The notes under the pieces are model-generated. The model searched no databases. It saw only the letters and a program-made list of their open reading frames with translations, and was not told the origin of the DNA. Below are positions 40,457 through 49,301 of a stretch of 64,000 nt of DNA, piece by piece; positions within the stretch are counted from its first letter, which is position 1, and the number at the start of each line of letters is the position of its first letter. The position numbers and the translations under genes are program-made. Source of the DNA: Trichococcus collinsii (GTDB lineage: Bacteria; Bacillota; Bacilli; Lactobacillales; Aerococcaceae); contig NZ_FNQH01000002.1 of the NCBI RefSeq assembly GCF_900107505.1, forward strand, positions 1 through 64,000, given 5' to 3'.

Positions 40457-41119
40457 ATGCAACTACGTATTTGCCACTTGTATGGCAACCTACTGAACAC
40501 ATACGGCGACAACGGGAATCTGTTGATGCTCCAGTACTGTGCCCGTGAAAAAGGTATCGATTTCGAAACGGAGATCATCAGTTTGGACCAGCCTTTCGAT
40601 CCCTCCAAATATGACCTCGTCTTTTTTGGAGGCGGCCAGGATTACGAACAGTTCATCGTTTCCAAAGACATTCAGGACAAAGCAGCAGGAATCAAGGAAT
40701 ATATCGAAAACGATGGCGTAGTATTGGCCATCTGTGGTGGTTACCAATTATTGGGCCACTACTACATGGATGCATCCGGCAACAAAATCCCCGGTATAAG
40801 CGCCTTGGATCATTATACTTTGAGCCAGGACAACAACCGGTTCATCGGCGATATCACGATCCGCAGCGAGGAATTCAATGAGACCTACGAGGGATTCGAA
40901 AACCATAACGGACGGACTTTCCTTGGCGAAAACATGCGCCCGCTCGGGAAAGTCGAAAAAGGCATGGGTAATAACGGTGAAGATAAGACCGAAGGCGCTC
41001 GCTACAAAAATGTCTTCTGTTCTTATTTCCATGGGCCTCTGTTAGTCCGCAACATCCACCTGGCAAACCGCATCGTCGATATGGCCATTGCCCAACACAA
41101 AAAAAAGATCGCGAAATAA
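40457..41119 (+). CDS. gatD: Lipid II isoglutaminyl synthase, glutaminase subunit GatD
   Basis: CobB/CobQ-like glutamine amidotransferase that supplies ammonia to MurT. 220 residues. The nucleophile Cys is in [17 protein letters not shown] near residue 95, and the catalytic His lies in [13 protein letters not shown] near 192. The start [21 protein letters not shown] is characteristic. No gap to murT, so translation is coupled. Confidence 0.95.
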   Translation: MQLRICHLYGNLLNTYGDNGNLLMLQYCAREKGIDFETEIISLDQPFDPSKYDLVFFGGGQDYEQFIVSKDIQDKAAGIKEYIENDGVVLAICGGYQLLGHYYMDASGNKIPGISALDHYTLSQDNNRFIGDITIRSEEFNETYEGFENHNGRTFLGENMRPLGKVEKGMGNNGEDKTEGARYKNVFCSYFHGPLLVRNIHLANRIVDMAIAQHKKKIAK

Positions 41120-41131
41120 AACAAAGAAGAA

Positions 41132-41170
41132 GAAGAGGAGCTGCCCTGCGATGGGACAACTCCTCTTTTT
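41132..41170 (+). terminator. murT-gatD terminator
   Basis: AAGAGGAG pairs with CTCCTCTT, with further CC/GG pairing in the loop, followed by T on the plus strand. Confidence 0.85.
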
Positions 41171-41298
41171 TGGTTGTAGCGCCCTCGTGGTCCGATTCTT
41201 CCGGATTTTGGGACAATTCCCTGCATTCCTCTAGGTGTGACATCAAAAAGGCTGCACCATAAATGATGCAACCCTCTGCTCTTTGCTGATACAGATCA

Positions 41299-42435
41299 CT
41301 ATTCCATCATGAATGAAAGCACAATCGTCAGCACTACAAATGCCAAAAGTCCGGCAACGAACGCCCATGCTTGCCATCTCGCCATATTCAGCGTGCTTCC
41401 GATACCGAACCGTTTTTCGACAAATATCGATGGATCTTCTGGATTGTAATACCATACGCCCCACTTCCAGTAACGCTCTTCATCCACTTCAGTCACTTCA
41501 TCCGGCAATTCACCCGCTTCATTCAGGAACAGTTTTTCGCCGCCTTGGCCGTATTTCCAGGTCAAATAAATGCTGTACCCAACTATGATGACCACGAACG
41601 GTATCGTCATACCGATTATCCACTGGGCACCCTTGTCCGCGAAGAACAAGGAAAAGAAATGGATGCCGCTCAACAAGAGCTGTGTCAGTACGGTCACGAC
41701 AAGGAAGTAATAGGACCAAGCCTGGCGGAACAATTTGCTCTGCTTGCTGGAGAGGTCTGACAAATAGGGCGAAATCTTCTGTTTCGATTTGATGAAGGAA
41801 TAGTGACTGAAAAACATCATTGGAATCATCAACAATTGAATCGCCGGGAGCATGAATACATTCACATAGGTTTTATCGACGATCCGATCCGGCTCATTCG
41901 AACTGTTCCAGTGGACAGGGAAGCGCTCGGGGATCAAGTCATAAAAGTAAAGCGTCACCGCTACGGTCACCAACAGGATGAACAATTGTGCTGAAACGAA
42001 GACCGAATGGGAAACCACCTTCAAATCTTTTTGATAGGCCGTATCAATGACGATTTTGGCTTTTTTCGGCTCAACCCGGATGCCGTTCACTTCTTTCCAA
42101 CTGCGGAGTTGTTTCCGTTTCTGTAGGTAAAGCAGGAAGGAAAGGAAGATGAAAATGAACATCGCAACCGTCACATAAATGCTGGTGAACATTTCCACTT
42201 TCTCCTCATCATCCCAGAGAAGAAAGAAAAAAATTGGCGCAGCGAGCAGTATACTCCCGCATATATTTTGATAAAGGTAGGCTTTTTTAAGCTTCAAAAC
42301 ATAGGGATCCTTCTGATGCGATGTCGGAACCGTCACTCCAAACGGGGTCCCTAACCGGCTATAATATGGCGTAATGCCGTTGACCACCCCAATAATCAAA
42401 AACATGATCACCATGAACCAACTAAATATCAGCAT
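41299..42435 (-). CDS. DUF1648 / DUF5808 domain membrane protein
   Basis: 378 residues with about eight hydrophobic segments. The DUF1648 pattern IPERFPVHWNSSNEPDRIVDKTY lies near residue 170, and a DUF5808-type C-terminal motif (YWKWGVWYYNPEDPSIFVEKRFGIGSTLNMA) near 335, followed by a last membrane helix. Relatives occur next to GntR regulators and include immunity-like membrane proteins (SdpI carries DUF1648); the role here is unknown. It overlaps the GntR gene by 14 bp, so the pair forms one unit. Confidence 0.82.
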   Translation of the reverse strand: MLIFSWFMVIMFLIIGVVNGITPYYSRLGTPFGVTVPTSHQKDPYVLKLKKAYLYQNICGSILLAAPIFFFLLWDDEEKVEMFTSIYVTVAMFIFIFLSFLLYLQKRKQLRSWKEVNGIRVEPKKAKIVIDTAYQKDLKVVSHSVFVSAQLFILLVTVAVTLYFYDLIPERFPVHWNSSNEPDRIVDKTYVNVFMLPAIQLLMIPMMFFSHYSFIKSKQKISPYLSDLSSKQSKLFRQAWSYYFLVVTVLTQLLLSGIHFFSLFFADKGAQWIIGMTIPFVVIIVGYSIYLTWKYGQGGEKLFLNEAGELPDEVTEVDEERYWKWGVWYYNPEDPSIFVEKRFGIGSTLNMARWQAWAFVAGLLAFVVLTIVLSFMME

Positions 42436-42823
42436 CTGCTTTCCCTTCCCCTTCCAACTCTTTCTCGAGTTCGTTCAGCCATCCGTTGAACGTTGCTTCA
42501 TTGACCTCAAAAATCTGTTTGTCGATTAGGATTTCTTTGAGCTTATCCTGCATCGCCGCTTTCGTACGTTCATTGGATGCCATCGTCGCGCGTTCGCTGA
42601 CGAAATAGCCTTTCTGGTTTTTTTCCAGCACGCCTTCATCGGCCAATAGATTATACGCTTTATTCACGGTATGCATATTGATGCCCAATTCGCTGGCCAG
42701 GCTTCTGACGCTTGGTAATCCATCCCCATATGACCATTCCCGTTTGAGGATACCAATTTTTATCTGATACATCAGTTGCGTGTAGATTGGCGTATCACTG
42801 TTCGGAAGAATTTCGATGAACAT
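42422..42823 (-). CDS. GntR-family transcriptional regulator (YtrA-like)
   Basis: 133 residues. The N-terminal winged helix contains PIYTQLMYQIKIGILKREWSYGDGLPSVRSLASELGINMHTVNKAYNLLADEGVLEKNQKGYFV; the C-terminal part is short (about 55 residues), as in the YtrA subfamily that usually lacks a large ligand domain. AGGAGGG precedes the ATG. It heads the unit with the DUF1648 membrane protein and probably represses it; the signal is unknown. Upstream (42836-42862) TATAACAAGTATAACA could hold an operator or -10. Confidence 0.9.
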   Translation of the reverse strand: MFIEILPNSDTPIYTQLMYQIKIGILKREWSYGDGLPSVRSLASELGINMHTVNKAYNLLADEGVLEKNQKGYFVSERATMASNERTKAAMQDKLKEILIDKQIFEVNEATFNGWLNELEKELEGEGKADADI

Positions 42824-42879
42824 ATTTAGCCCTCCTGTTCGTTATATAACAAGTATAACACTAGCGGCGGAATATGCAA

Positions 42880-43040
42880 GCAGAAAGCGGTGCGCTACCA
42901 CCTCGTCCGGTTAAAGCAAGCTTCCCCGGAGGAGAGGGAAGCGTGATATATGTTCTCCGATGAGCAGGTTCTCACCGGAGGACATTCTGTTTTATACCGC
43001 CATTCTCCTGCGAACGACGGCATTGCCGTAGTTCAACACT
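42880..43040. repeat. Hairpin cluster between GntR and RDD genes
   Basis: Inverted repeats in a row: GCTTCCC/GGGAAGC (42920-42942), TGTTCTCCG/CGGAGGACA (42951-42984, one G-T pair) and ACGGC-ATT-GCCGT (43017-43029). CCGGAGGA occurs twice (42927 and 42975). The content resembles the other GC-rich intergenic arrays (5248-5447, 22332-22499), but no regular period is seen. No gene fits this 318-bp gap. Confidence 0.45.
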
Positions 43041-43091
43041 ATTATTCACGGTTTCCTCCGGCCAGCCTACAAAAAAAATTTAGCACAACAC

Positions 43092-43133
43092 AAAAAACGG
43101 CATGCGGCCGATCACTACCGGTCGCATGCCGTT
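43092..43133 (-). terminator. Terminator after the RDD gene
   Basis: AACGGCATGCG pairs perfectly with CGCATGCCGTT around a loop of about 16 nt; TTTTGTG follows on the minus strand. Confidence 0.85.
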
Positions 43134-43141
43134 CTATTTCT

Positions 43142-43708
43142 TTAGTAGCCTTCCTGCAAAGCCCTGATGCTGTTTTCCGTCACGACCGACGTGTCACAAA
43201 GCATGTCGATCGGATGTTGTTTCTTGTTTTGGAAGGCAGCGACCAGATAGATCACAGCCACGATTTTACCGATATATCGGCCGACGCCTTCGCGAATCAG
43301 GACGGTCTGCCAACTGAGTTTTTCTTCTTTAAAGCAGACGACACGGATGCCGAAAATCATTTTCCCAACTGTTTGGCCGTTTGTATATTTTGTTGTCAGT
43401 ATGAAATATCCGACAAGGATCAACAACTGAAGAAATCCGAACAAGGTCAAGGGATTGTTCCCTAGCATACTGATGCCGCCCAAAGCGAAAATCGGCTTGA
43501 TCAAAATCCCCACCAACGCCTGCACAATCAGCAAGTCGACGAGGTAGGCAAAAAATCTGATCCAAAAACCGGCGAATACGTAATCCGGATAGCGGTGAAA
43601 CGGTCGTTCCTGCTGATCGGAATAGCGCTCGGCTTCCTCCCAGGCTATTTTCTTTTTGCGGATTTCTTCCAAACGTTCTTCATGCGTAGTGGTTTGCTCT
43701 TCCATCAT
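43142..43708 (-). CDS. RDD family membrane protein
   Basis: 188 residues. A charged N-terminal part (EERLEEIRKKKIAWEEAERYSDQQE) precedes three to four membrane segments. The family pattern is FAGFWIRFFAYLVDLLIVQALVG, with the Arg-Asp-Asp signature reduced to R...D, then YTNGQTVGKMIFGIRVVCFKEEKLSWQTVLIREGVGRYIG and a C-terminal DMLCDTSVV motif. The function of RDD proteins is uncertain, with some linked to ion transport. ATG overlaps the sppA stop as TGATG, so the two are coupled. Confidence 0.88.
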   Translation of the reverse strand: MMEEQTTTHEERLEEIRKKKIAWEEAERYSDQQERPFHRYPDYVFAGFWIRFFAYLVDLLIVQALVGILIKPIFALGGISMLGNNPLTLFGFLQLLILVGYFILTTKYTNGQTVGKMIFGIRVVCFKEEKLSWQTVLIREGVGRYIGKIVAVIYLVAAFQNKKQHPIDMLCDTSVVTENSIRALQEGY

Positions 43709-44748
43709 CACTCACCTCCGTAGAGATAAAGCAATCTCGGAGCGGCGGTTGTCCCGAAAGTGTCACGTAGCAGCTGCAGTTCAGAAAGCGTCTGATTATC
43801 CTGACCAGTCAGTTTGGTAGCCGCCTGAGCGAACAACCAAGAAAAATCGGAAAACAGGCTCGGTGTCGAAGTGTAGTCGAATACTTCCGCATCCTCGAGG
43901 TCATAGGCGGTTTTCATCGCTTTCAATGCATCATCCGTGTAGGCTATCTCATCCACCAACCCTAACGCTTGCGCTTGGGTTCCCGAATAAATCATGCCGT
44001 TCGCAACAGCGCGGACCTCTTCTTCCGGCATGTTCCTTCCCGTCGATACGACAGTGACGAAGCGCTGATAAGCCTCATCGACGTATGCCTGAAGCAAAGC
44101 ACGCTCTTCTTCCGTCATATCCCGATCCGGCGACCCAATGTCCTTGAGGCTGCCTGACTTGATCGTATTGTATTCGATACCCAATTTTTCAAGAAGGCCC
44201 GAGTATTCGATTGCTTGCATGATGACGCCGATCGAACCGGTAGTCGTTTCAGCTGTAGCATAAATTTTATCCGCACCAGCAGAAATGTAGTAGCCACCGC
44301 TTGCGGCCGTTCCTTGCATCGAAGCATAGACCGGAAGTTCCTTTTCAGCAGCAATGCGGTACAATTTATCGTGCGCCTCCGCACTTTCATATACTCCACC
44401 ACCCGGGCTGTCCACTATCAGAAAAATACCCTTGATCGTGTCATCCTCTTCGATGGCTTTCAATTGCTCCAGGAAAAGGTCGTGATCATAACTGGAGCCA
44501 TCAGTCAGCATACTGCCTGTACCTGATTGAATCGTACCTTCGATATGCAGAACCGCAATCCGATTGCTGGCATCGCCACTTTCCATAACATTTTCCTGCA
44601 GGCTCGTTCCTGGTATCAGATTGCCGGTAAGCTGGCTGAGGGAGTCTTCCGTTTGGTCAGCCAACCGGGTCGACAGAAATTGTGAGCCGATTGATGCCAT
44701 GAAAAGCACAAGCGCGATTGCCACCGCAATCCATCTCTTTTTGTTCAT
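43708..44748 (-). CDS. sppA: Signal peptide peptidase SppA (bacterial short form)
   Basis: Membrane-anchored serine protease that cleaves leftover signal peptides. 346 residues: N-terminal membrane anchor (RWIAVAIALVLFMASIGSQFL), then an S49 domain with GIFLIVDSPGGGVYESAEAHD, the nucleophile Ser in ASMQGTAASGGYYISAGADK and the general-base Lys in TIKSGSLKDIGSPDRDM. The Ser-Lys dyad is intact. ATG at 44748 follows AAGGGG. Coupled to the RDD gene, as in several Bacilli. Confidence 0.94.
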   Translation of the reverse strand: MNKKRWIAVAIALVLFMASIGSQFLSTRLADQTEDSLSQLTGNLIPGTSLQENVMESGDASNRIAVLHIEGTIQSGTGSMLTDGSSYDHDLFLEQLKAIEEDDTIKGIFLIVDSPGGGVYESAEAHDKLYRIAAEKELPVYASMQGTAASGGYYISAGADKIYATAETTTGSIGVIMQAIEYSGLLEKLGIEYNTIKSGSLKDIGSPDRDMTEEERALLQAYVDEAYQRFVTVVSTGRNMPEEEVRAVANGMIYSGTQAQALGLVDEIAYTDDALKAMKTAYDLEDAEVFDYTSTPSLFSDFSWLFAQAATKLTGQDNQTLSELQLLRDTFGTTAAPRLLYLYGGE

Positions 44749-44773
44749 CAAGCATTACCCCTTTTCGTTTCGA

Positions 44774-45973
44774 TTATTCTTGAACATAATCCTCGTCTGG
44801 TTCTTCTTCGACTTCAGGTTCATCCAAATACAATCCGGAAATTTCCTTGTACCAATCGAAGATGTGCATGAACAGCACTTTAAGGACCGCATAACCGGGA
44901 ATGCCTAAGATGAAACCGCTCAGGCCGAACAGTTTTCCTGCCGTAAGCAACACGAAGATAATTGTGACGGGATGGACCTCGAGATTGCTGCCGAGTACCT
45001 GCGGCGAAATCACGCGCCCCTCGATGAATTGCTCAATCGAGAAAACCAGCAGTACCTTTGCCAACATCAGCGGAGAATCCACTATTGCAACAATCACAGC
45101 GGGAACCATCGCAATGAAGGAACCCATATACGGGATGATATTCAAGAAGCCTGCGAGTATCCCCAAGACGATGCCGAATTTCATTCCGATAATGGCATAG
45201 CCTATGACGAACATCAACCCGACAAAGAAGGCGACCGTTATCTGACCGCGGACATATTGGCTGATCTGCGTGTTGATTTTCTTCAAAAGTTCACCGATCG
45301 ATTCCCGTAGATTTGTCGGAAAGAATTGCAGAAAAGTCAGTGGCAACTTATCCCCTTCCTTCAGTAAATAATACAAGATGATAGGCATCGTGACGATTCC
45401 CACAAACGCATTCGTCAAAATCCCTACCACACTGCCTAACCCGCTTACCGTATTCGATAAGACCTCGTTCAATTTCGCAGAAATACTGTTAAAGATGTCT
45501 GCATTGATTTGGTTAATCTGATCCTGAAGGGAAGTAAACCAATCATAATTGACCAATTCAATCGTCATGGTCTCGATTGCCTGCCAATAAGCCGGAAATT
45601 CGCGGACAATGCCTATCGTCTGATCGCGGATGATTGGGATCAGAATCGCAAATCCCCAAATCATCATCAGCAACACCAGTACAAAGGCGATCCAAGTGCC
45701 TACAAAACGTTTGATTCCTTTTTTCTCCATAAGTGTGACCAACGGATTCAACATGTAATAAAAAATACCCGCCATTATCAGCGGAAAGCCGATGACACTG
45801 AAGAAGCTGCCTACCGGTCCCAAAAGATGGGAAATTTTTGAGAATACCAAAACGATTAGGAGAATCAATAAGATAATTAGAAGAACAGTTACGAACTTAT
45901 TGTTCAGAAACCATTTTTCGAACCACGACAATCGATTCCCGGATTTCGTCCCTCTACGTGGAGCTCTTTCCAT
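44774..45973 (-). CDS. AI-2E family transporter (UPF0118)
   Basis: 399 residues with about eight membrane helices: FVTVLLIILLILLIVLVFSKI near the start, a large outside segment around 130-185, and the family core LAGFLNIIPYMGSFIAMVPAVIVAIV followed by FSIEQFIEGRVISPQVLGSNLEVHPVTIIFVLLTAGKLFGLSGFILGIPGYAVLKVL. The C-terminus is acidic (DEPEVEEEPDEDYVQE). Members export diverse compounds or sodium/protons; the substrate is unknown. ATG at 45973 follows AAGGTGA. Confidence 0.9.
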   Translation of the reverse strand: MERAPRRGTKSGNRLSWFEKWFLNNKFVTVLLIILLILLIVLVFSKISHLLGPVGSFFSVIGFPLIMAGIFYYMLNPLVTLMEKKGIKRFVGTWIAFVLVLLMMIWGFAILIPIIRDQTIGIVREFPAYWQAIETMTIELVNYDWFTSLQDQINQINADIFNSISAKLNEVLSNTVSGLGSVVGILTNAFVGIVTMPIILYYLLKEGDKLPLTFLQFFPTNLRESIGELLKKINTQISQYVRGQITVAFFVGLMFVIGYAIIGMKFGIVLGILAGFLNIIPYMGSFIAMVPAVIVAIVDSPLMLAKVLLVFSIEQFIEGRVISPQVLGSNLEVHPVTIIFVLLTAGKLFGLSGFILGIPGYAVLKVLFMHIFDWYKEISGLYLDEPEVEEEPDEDYVQE

Positions 45974-45984
45974 TGGACTCACCT

Positions 45985-46344
45985 TCAATCTTTCTTCTTA
46001 TAAGTAATGGTGGTACCGTCCGTTATTGTGGGCAAAATGTAAGGAGTCAAATAAATACTTGTTTCCAGGCGTTCGTCATCCCAATTTTTGAAAAACATAG
46101 TTGTGTGGCCGAGCGACTGCAGATTTTTCAGGACATGCGTACCTATATAGGATATGCGGTATTCCTGGTCGTCAAACAATATCTTGTCCCCATCTGACAG
46201 TTCGAACCATTCCTGCGGCTCCAAAAAACGATGGATGACGGAAACCTCCTGCAATGTTGCCGTTGCGCTGTCATCGAACAAGATGATCATCGGTTCCTTT
46301 ATATCTATTGCTTTTTCTCCAATTTGAATTACTTTGCTTTGCAT
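45985..46344 (-). CDS. PTS glucitol/sorbitol-type IIA-like protein (orphan)
   Basis: 119 residues. The pattern of the GutA/SrlB IIA family is visible: MIILFDDSATATLQEVSVIHRF with the phosphorylatable His, LSDGDKILFDDQEYRISYIGTHVLKNLQSLGHTTMFF, and a C-terminal beta strand. No glucitol IIB/IIC or dehydrogenase genes are nearby. Instead it is followed 11 nt later by the AI-2E transporter gene, so it may be a regulatory relay rather than a sugar importer (inference). ATG at 46344 is 8 nt after AAAAGGGG. Confidence 0.82.
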   Translation of the reverse strand: MQSKVIQIGEKAIDIKEPMIILFDDSATATLQEVSVIHRFLEPQEWFELSDGDKILFDDQEYRISYIGTHVLKNLQSLGHTTMFFKNWDDERLETSIYLTPYILPTITDGTTITYKKKD

Positions 46345-46478
46345 TGACATATCCCCTTTTCAGACACTTTTTACAACTTCTATTCTATCACAGTTTATTT
46401 GGCAAACCATTGATTATGCCATTGAAACCAACTTTATTTGCTTTGGAAGCTTTTTCCCCTGTAATTGTGAAGGGCATT

Positions 46479-46487
46479 TGTTATAAT
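46479..46487 (+). promoter_or_regulatory. Extended -10 promoter of the lactonase-like gene
   Basis: TGTTATAAT is a perfect TG-extended -10 with a poor -35, 32 nt before the start codon. Confidence 0.5.
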
Positions 46488-46518
46488 GGAATTATCATAA
46501 TATATAGGAGGTCTTTGG

Positions 46519-47550
46519 ATGGAACAAGTTTTATATCTTGGCTCTTACACGAAAAGAGAAAGTAAAGGGGTTCATCAAATCATTTTGGACACCGATAAAA
46601 AAGAATTGCGTGATTATCGCTTGATTGCGGAAGTCGACAGCCCTACTTACCTGGATTTATCTGCAGACAAAGAAACACTGTACGCGATTTCCAAAACGGA
46701 CGAAGGCGGCGGCATCACTTCTTTTAAGAAAAATGAAAACGGAACCTATGACAAGGTAGCTGAAATTTCTGCCGAAGGATCTGCGCCTTGCTATATCTAC
46801 TTCGACGAAGACAAAAAATTGATCTTCACTGCCAATTACCACGGCGGATACTTGACTGTCTACAAAGAGAACGCTGATGGTTCCTTTACGATGACTGACC
46901 GTGCGCAACATGAAGGTTCAAGCATCCATGAAAACCAAAACATTCCGCATGTGCATTACAGCGCTCTTTCTCCGGATAAAAAATACTTGCTGTCATGCGA
47001 TTTGGGAACCGATGAAGTATATACCTACACAGTTTCCGATGAAGGCAAACTGACCGAAGTTGCCCGCTATAAAGCGACTCCGGGCACTGGCCCGCGTCAC
47101 TTGGTTTTCCATCCGAACGGAAAAGTGGCTTACTTGTTCGGCGAATTGAGCAGCGATGTCGAAGTATTGGCTTATGATGCAGCAGCAGGCACTTTCTCAT
47201 TATTGCAAGTCATCACGACTATCCCTGAAGAGCATACCGGTTTCAATGGCGGCGCGGCTATCCGCATTTCCGCTGATGGCAAGTTCGTTTATGCTTCCAA
47301 CCGAGGTCATGATTCATTGGTTGTCTATGCGGTATCCGAAGACGGCGAAACATTGTCATTGGTGGAATATGTACCGACTGAAGGAAATATCCCCCGTGAC
47401 TTCAACTTGGATCCAAGCGGCCAATTCGTGATCGTGGCTCATCAGGATTCCGATAACCTGACTTTATTCGAACGCGATACAGAAACAGGCAAATTAACGT
47501 TGCTGCAAAAAGACGTCTACGCGCCAGAGTGCGTCTGCGTGTTCTACTAA
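46519..47550 (+). CDS. Lactonase-family beta-propeller (6-phosphogluconolactonase-like)
   Basis: 343 residues built of repeated blades with patterns such as SADGKFVYASNRGHDSLVVYAV, DPSGQFVIVAHQDSDNLTLFERD and PDKKYLLSCDLGTDEVYTY. This is the seven-bladed Pgl/YkgB family (Pfam Lactonase), whose best-known members hydrolyse 6-phosphogluconolactone. No other pentose phosphate gene is near. GGAGG precedes the ATG. Single gene with its own promoter and terminator. Confidence 0.88.
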   Translation: MEQVLYLGSYTKRESKGVHQIILDTDKKELRDYRLIAEVDSPTYLDLSADKETLYAISKTDEGGGITSFKKNENGTYDKVAEISAEGSAPCYIYFDEDKKLIFTANYHGGYLTVYKENADGSFTMTDRAQHEGSSIHENQNIPHVHYSALSPDKKYLLSCDLGTDEVYTYTVSDEGKLTEVARYKATPGTGPRHLVFHPNGKVAYLFGELSSDVEVLAYDAAAGTFSLLQVITTIPEEHTGFNGGAAIRISADGKFVYASNRGHDSLVVYAVSEDGETLSLVEYVPTEGNIPRDFNLDPSGQFVIVAHQDSDNLTLFERDTETGKLTLLQKDVYAPECVCVFY

Positions 47551-47571
47551 AATAAACAAGAGAAGCATTTT

Positions 47572-47605
47572 CCTTCACGTTCGGATGAACGTGGAGGATT
47601 TTTGT
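47572..47605 (+). terminator. Terminator of the lactonase-like gene
   Basis: CCTTCACGTTC pairs with GAACGTGGAGG (one mismatch), loop of 4, followed by ATTTTTGTTTT. Confidence 0.8.
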
Positions 47606-47658
47606 TTTCGCTTTGTGTATCCCGTCGCATTCAACGCACAAATCGCTGAGCAGAATAG

Positions 47659-47688
47659 TTACCTCGCTGAGCCACTCTCCTGTATACT
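47659..47688 (+). promoter_or_regulatory. Predicted promoter of the dioxygenase gene with flanking direct repeats
   Basis: TTACCT, an 18-nt spacer and TATACT. TCGCTGAG occurs at 47643-47650 and again at 47664-47671, 21 bp apart, that is two helical turns on one DNA face, and the second copy overlaps the -35. It is a possible regulator site. Confidence 0.4.
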
Positions 47689-47725
47689 CGACTTATGGAT
47701 TATTTGAACGGAGGTTGGAGCTTAC

Positions 47726-48628
47726 ATGATTACCGGTTTTCACCATCTCACCGCCATCACCAAAGATGCGGAGAAGAACAAGACATTCTATACAGATATC
47801 CTAGGGTTACGCCTCGTAAAACGGACGGTCAATCAGGATAACTTGACCGATCCCCATCTTTTTTATGGGGACTACAAGGGAACTCCTGGTACGATTTTGA
47901 CCTTTTTCGAGTTGCCCAAAGTCGGCCATCGTCACGAAGAAGACAGTTTCATCCACGAAGTGCTATTGAAGATTCCTCAAGGCAGTCTTCTATTCTGGGA
48001 AAAACGCCTGACCGCGAGGGCCGTTCGTTTGATTGAAAACGATGATGAAGGATGTACCTTTCTGGACCCTGACGATATGAAAATCAGTTTGGTCGAAGTA
48101 GCCGAAATGATTGCAGCCAATCAGGCGACGAACCACAGCGAGGTGCCAGCCGAATACCAGATCATCGGAATCCAAGGCATTCATTATACCGTGTCAGATG
48201 TAAAAAAAACCGAGGCCTTTTTCCACGATGTGCTGGGCATGCTGCTGACAGATCATATTGCCCATCCGAGGTCTTCCCCGGATGAGAAAAGTCGGCTGAT
48301 TCAGTCCACAAGCCAGAAGCCTTCCCGTCTCGGCAGAGGAGCCATCGACCATATTGCTTACAACGTTCCGGACCGCAAAGATCTGGAGCAAATACTTGAA
48401 AAGGCAAAAGAAAATAACATTACCGTAGAAAAAATCATCAATCGCGGTTACTTCCAAAGCCTTTATCTGCGCGAGCCGAGCGGATTGCGCATCGAGATTG
48501 CAACCGACAAACCTGGCTTCACATTGGATGAACCATTGGCGGAACTCGGGGAAACATTCGCTCTCCCTGATTTCCTGCAACCAAAACGAAAAGCGATCGA
48601 ATCAACTATTCTGAACAGAAAGAAGTGA
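47726..48628 (+). CDS. Ring-cleaving dioxygenase-like glyoxalase-fold protein (MhqO/MhqA type)
   Basis: 300 residues with two glyoxalase (VOC) modules: GFHHLTAITKDAEKNKTFYTDILGLRLVKRTVN (residues about 4-36) and GIQGIHYTVSDVKKTEAFFHDVLGML (about 150-175), with HIAYNVPDRKDL and FQSLYLREPSGLRIEIATD supplying further metal positions. Relatives in Bacillus (MhqA, MhqO) act against quinones and thiol-reactive compounds; the substrate here is not known. A flavin reductase gene follows after 4 nt, which suits an oxidative-detoxification pair. Confidence 0.88.
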   Translation: MITGFHHLTAITKDAEKNKTFYTDILGLRLVKRTVNQDNLTDPHLFYGDYKGTPGTILTFFELPKVGHRHEEDSFIHEVLLKIPQGSLLFWEKRLTARAVRLIENDDEGCTFLDPDDMKISLVEVAEMIAANQATNHSEVPAEYQIIGIQGIHYTVSDVKKTEAFFHDVLGMLLTDHIAHPRSSPDEKSRLIQSTSQKPSRLGRGAIDHIAYNVPDRKDLEQILEKAKENNITVEKIINRGYFQSLYLREPSGLRIEIATDKPGFTLDEPLAELGETFALPDFLQPKRKAIESTILNRKK

Positions 48629-48632
48629 TCTC

Positions 48633-49250
48633 ATGCAGCATTTCAATAGCGAAGAACTCAACACAAAACAGATGTACAAATTTTTGACCGGGAGCATCAT
48701 TCCCCGTCCAATTGCTTGGATTACCACTCAGAATCCGGAAACACAGATCGTCAATGCCGCACCCTTCAGTTTTTTTAGCGTCGCCTCGAATGTGCTGCCG
48801 CTGATCAGCGTAGCCATTCTGAGGAATGACGGAAAAATCAAGGATTCTGCCAAAAACCTACTGGCTTTGGGACAAGGCGTCGTCCATATCGTCAGCGAAG
48901 ACTTGGTTGAGGAGATGAACAAGACGGCCGCTCAACTGCCCGACACCGAGAGCGAAATCGATCTGACGGATTTGACAATGACTGCCAGCAACACTATCAC
49001 TGTACCTGCCATCAAAGAGGCGAAAGTACGGATGGAGACAACTGTCCACCAATATGTTCCTCTGACGGATGCGGATGGCAACGTGCTTACGGATCTTTTC
49101 ATCCTGCGCGTCGTAGATTTCTTTTTCGATGAATCGGTGTTCGATCAGGAAAAACAGTATGTTTTGGCCGACAAATTGGAGCCGGTCGCAAGGCTGGCTG
49201 GCAACGACTATACAAAGCTCGGAGAGATTTTTTCGCTGCAACGTCCTTAA
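48633..49250 (+). CDS. Flavin reductase family protein (FMN-binding split barrel)
   Basis: 205 residues. The fold is shown by FLTGSIIPRPIAWITTQNPETQIVNAAPFSFFSVASNVLPLISVAI near the start, a pattern of the DIM6/NTAB flavin reductases, with KDSAKNLLALGQGVVHIVSEDLVEEMNKTA after it. It starts 4 nt after the dioxygenase stop, so the two are coupled and are probably used together. Electron partner and substrate unknown. Confidence 0.9.
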   Translation: MQHFNSEELNTKQMYKFLTGSIIPRPIAWITTQNPETQIVNAAPFSFFSVASNVLPLISVAILRNDGKIKDSAKNLLALGQGVVHIVSEDLVEEMNKTAAQLPDTESEIDLTDLTMTASNTITVPAIKEAKVRMETTVHQYVPLTDADGNVLTDLFILRVVDFFFDESVFDQEKQYVLADKLEPVARLAGNDYTKLGEIFSLQRP

Positions 49251-49301
49251 CGGATTTTCGGTTTGCAAAAGTCGACTCTCAGGGATCTTTTCCGCTTAAC
49301 T

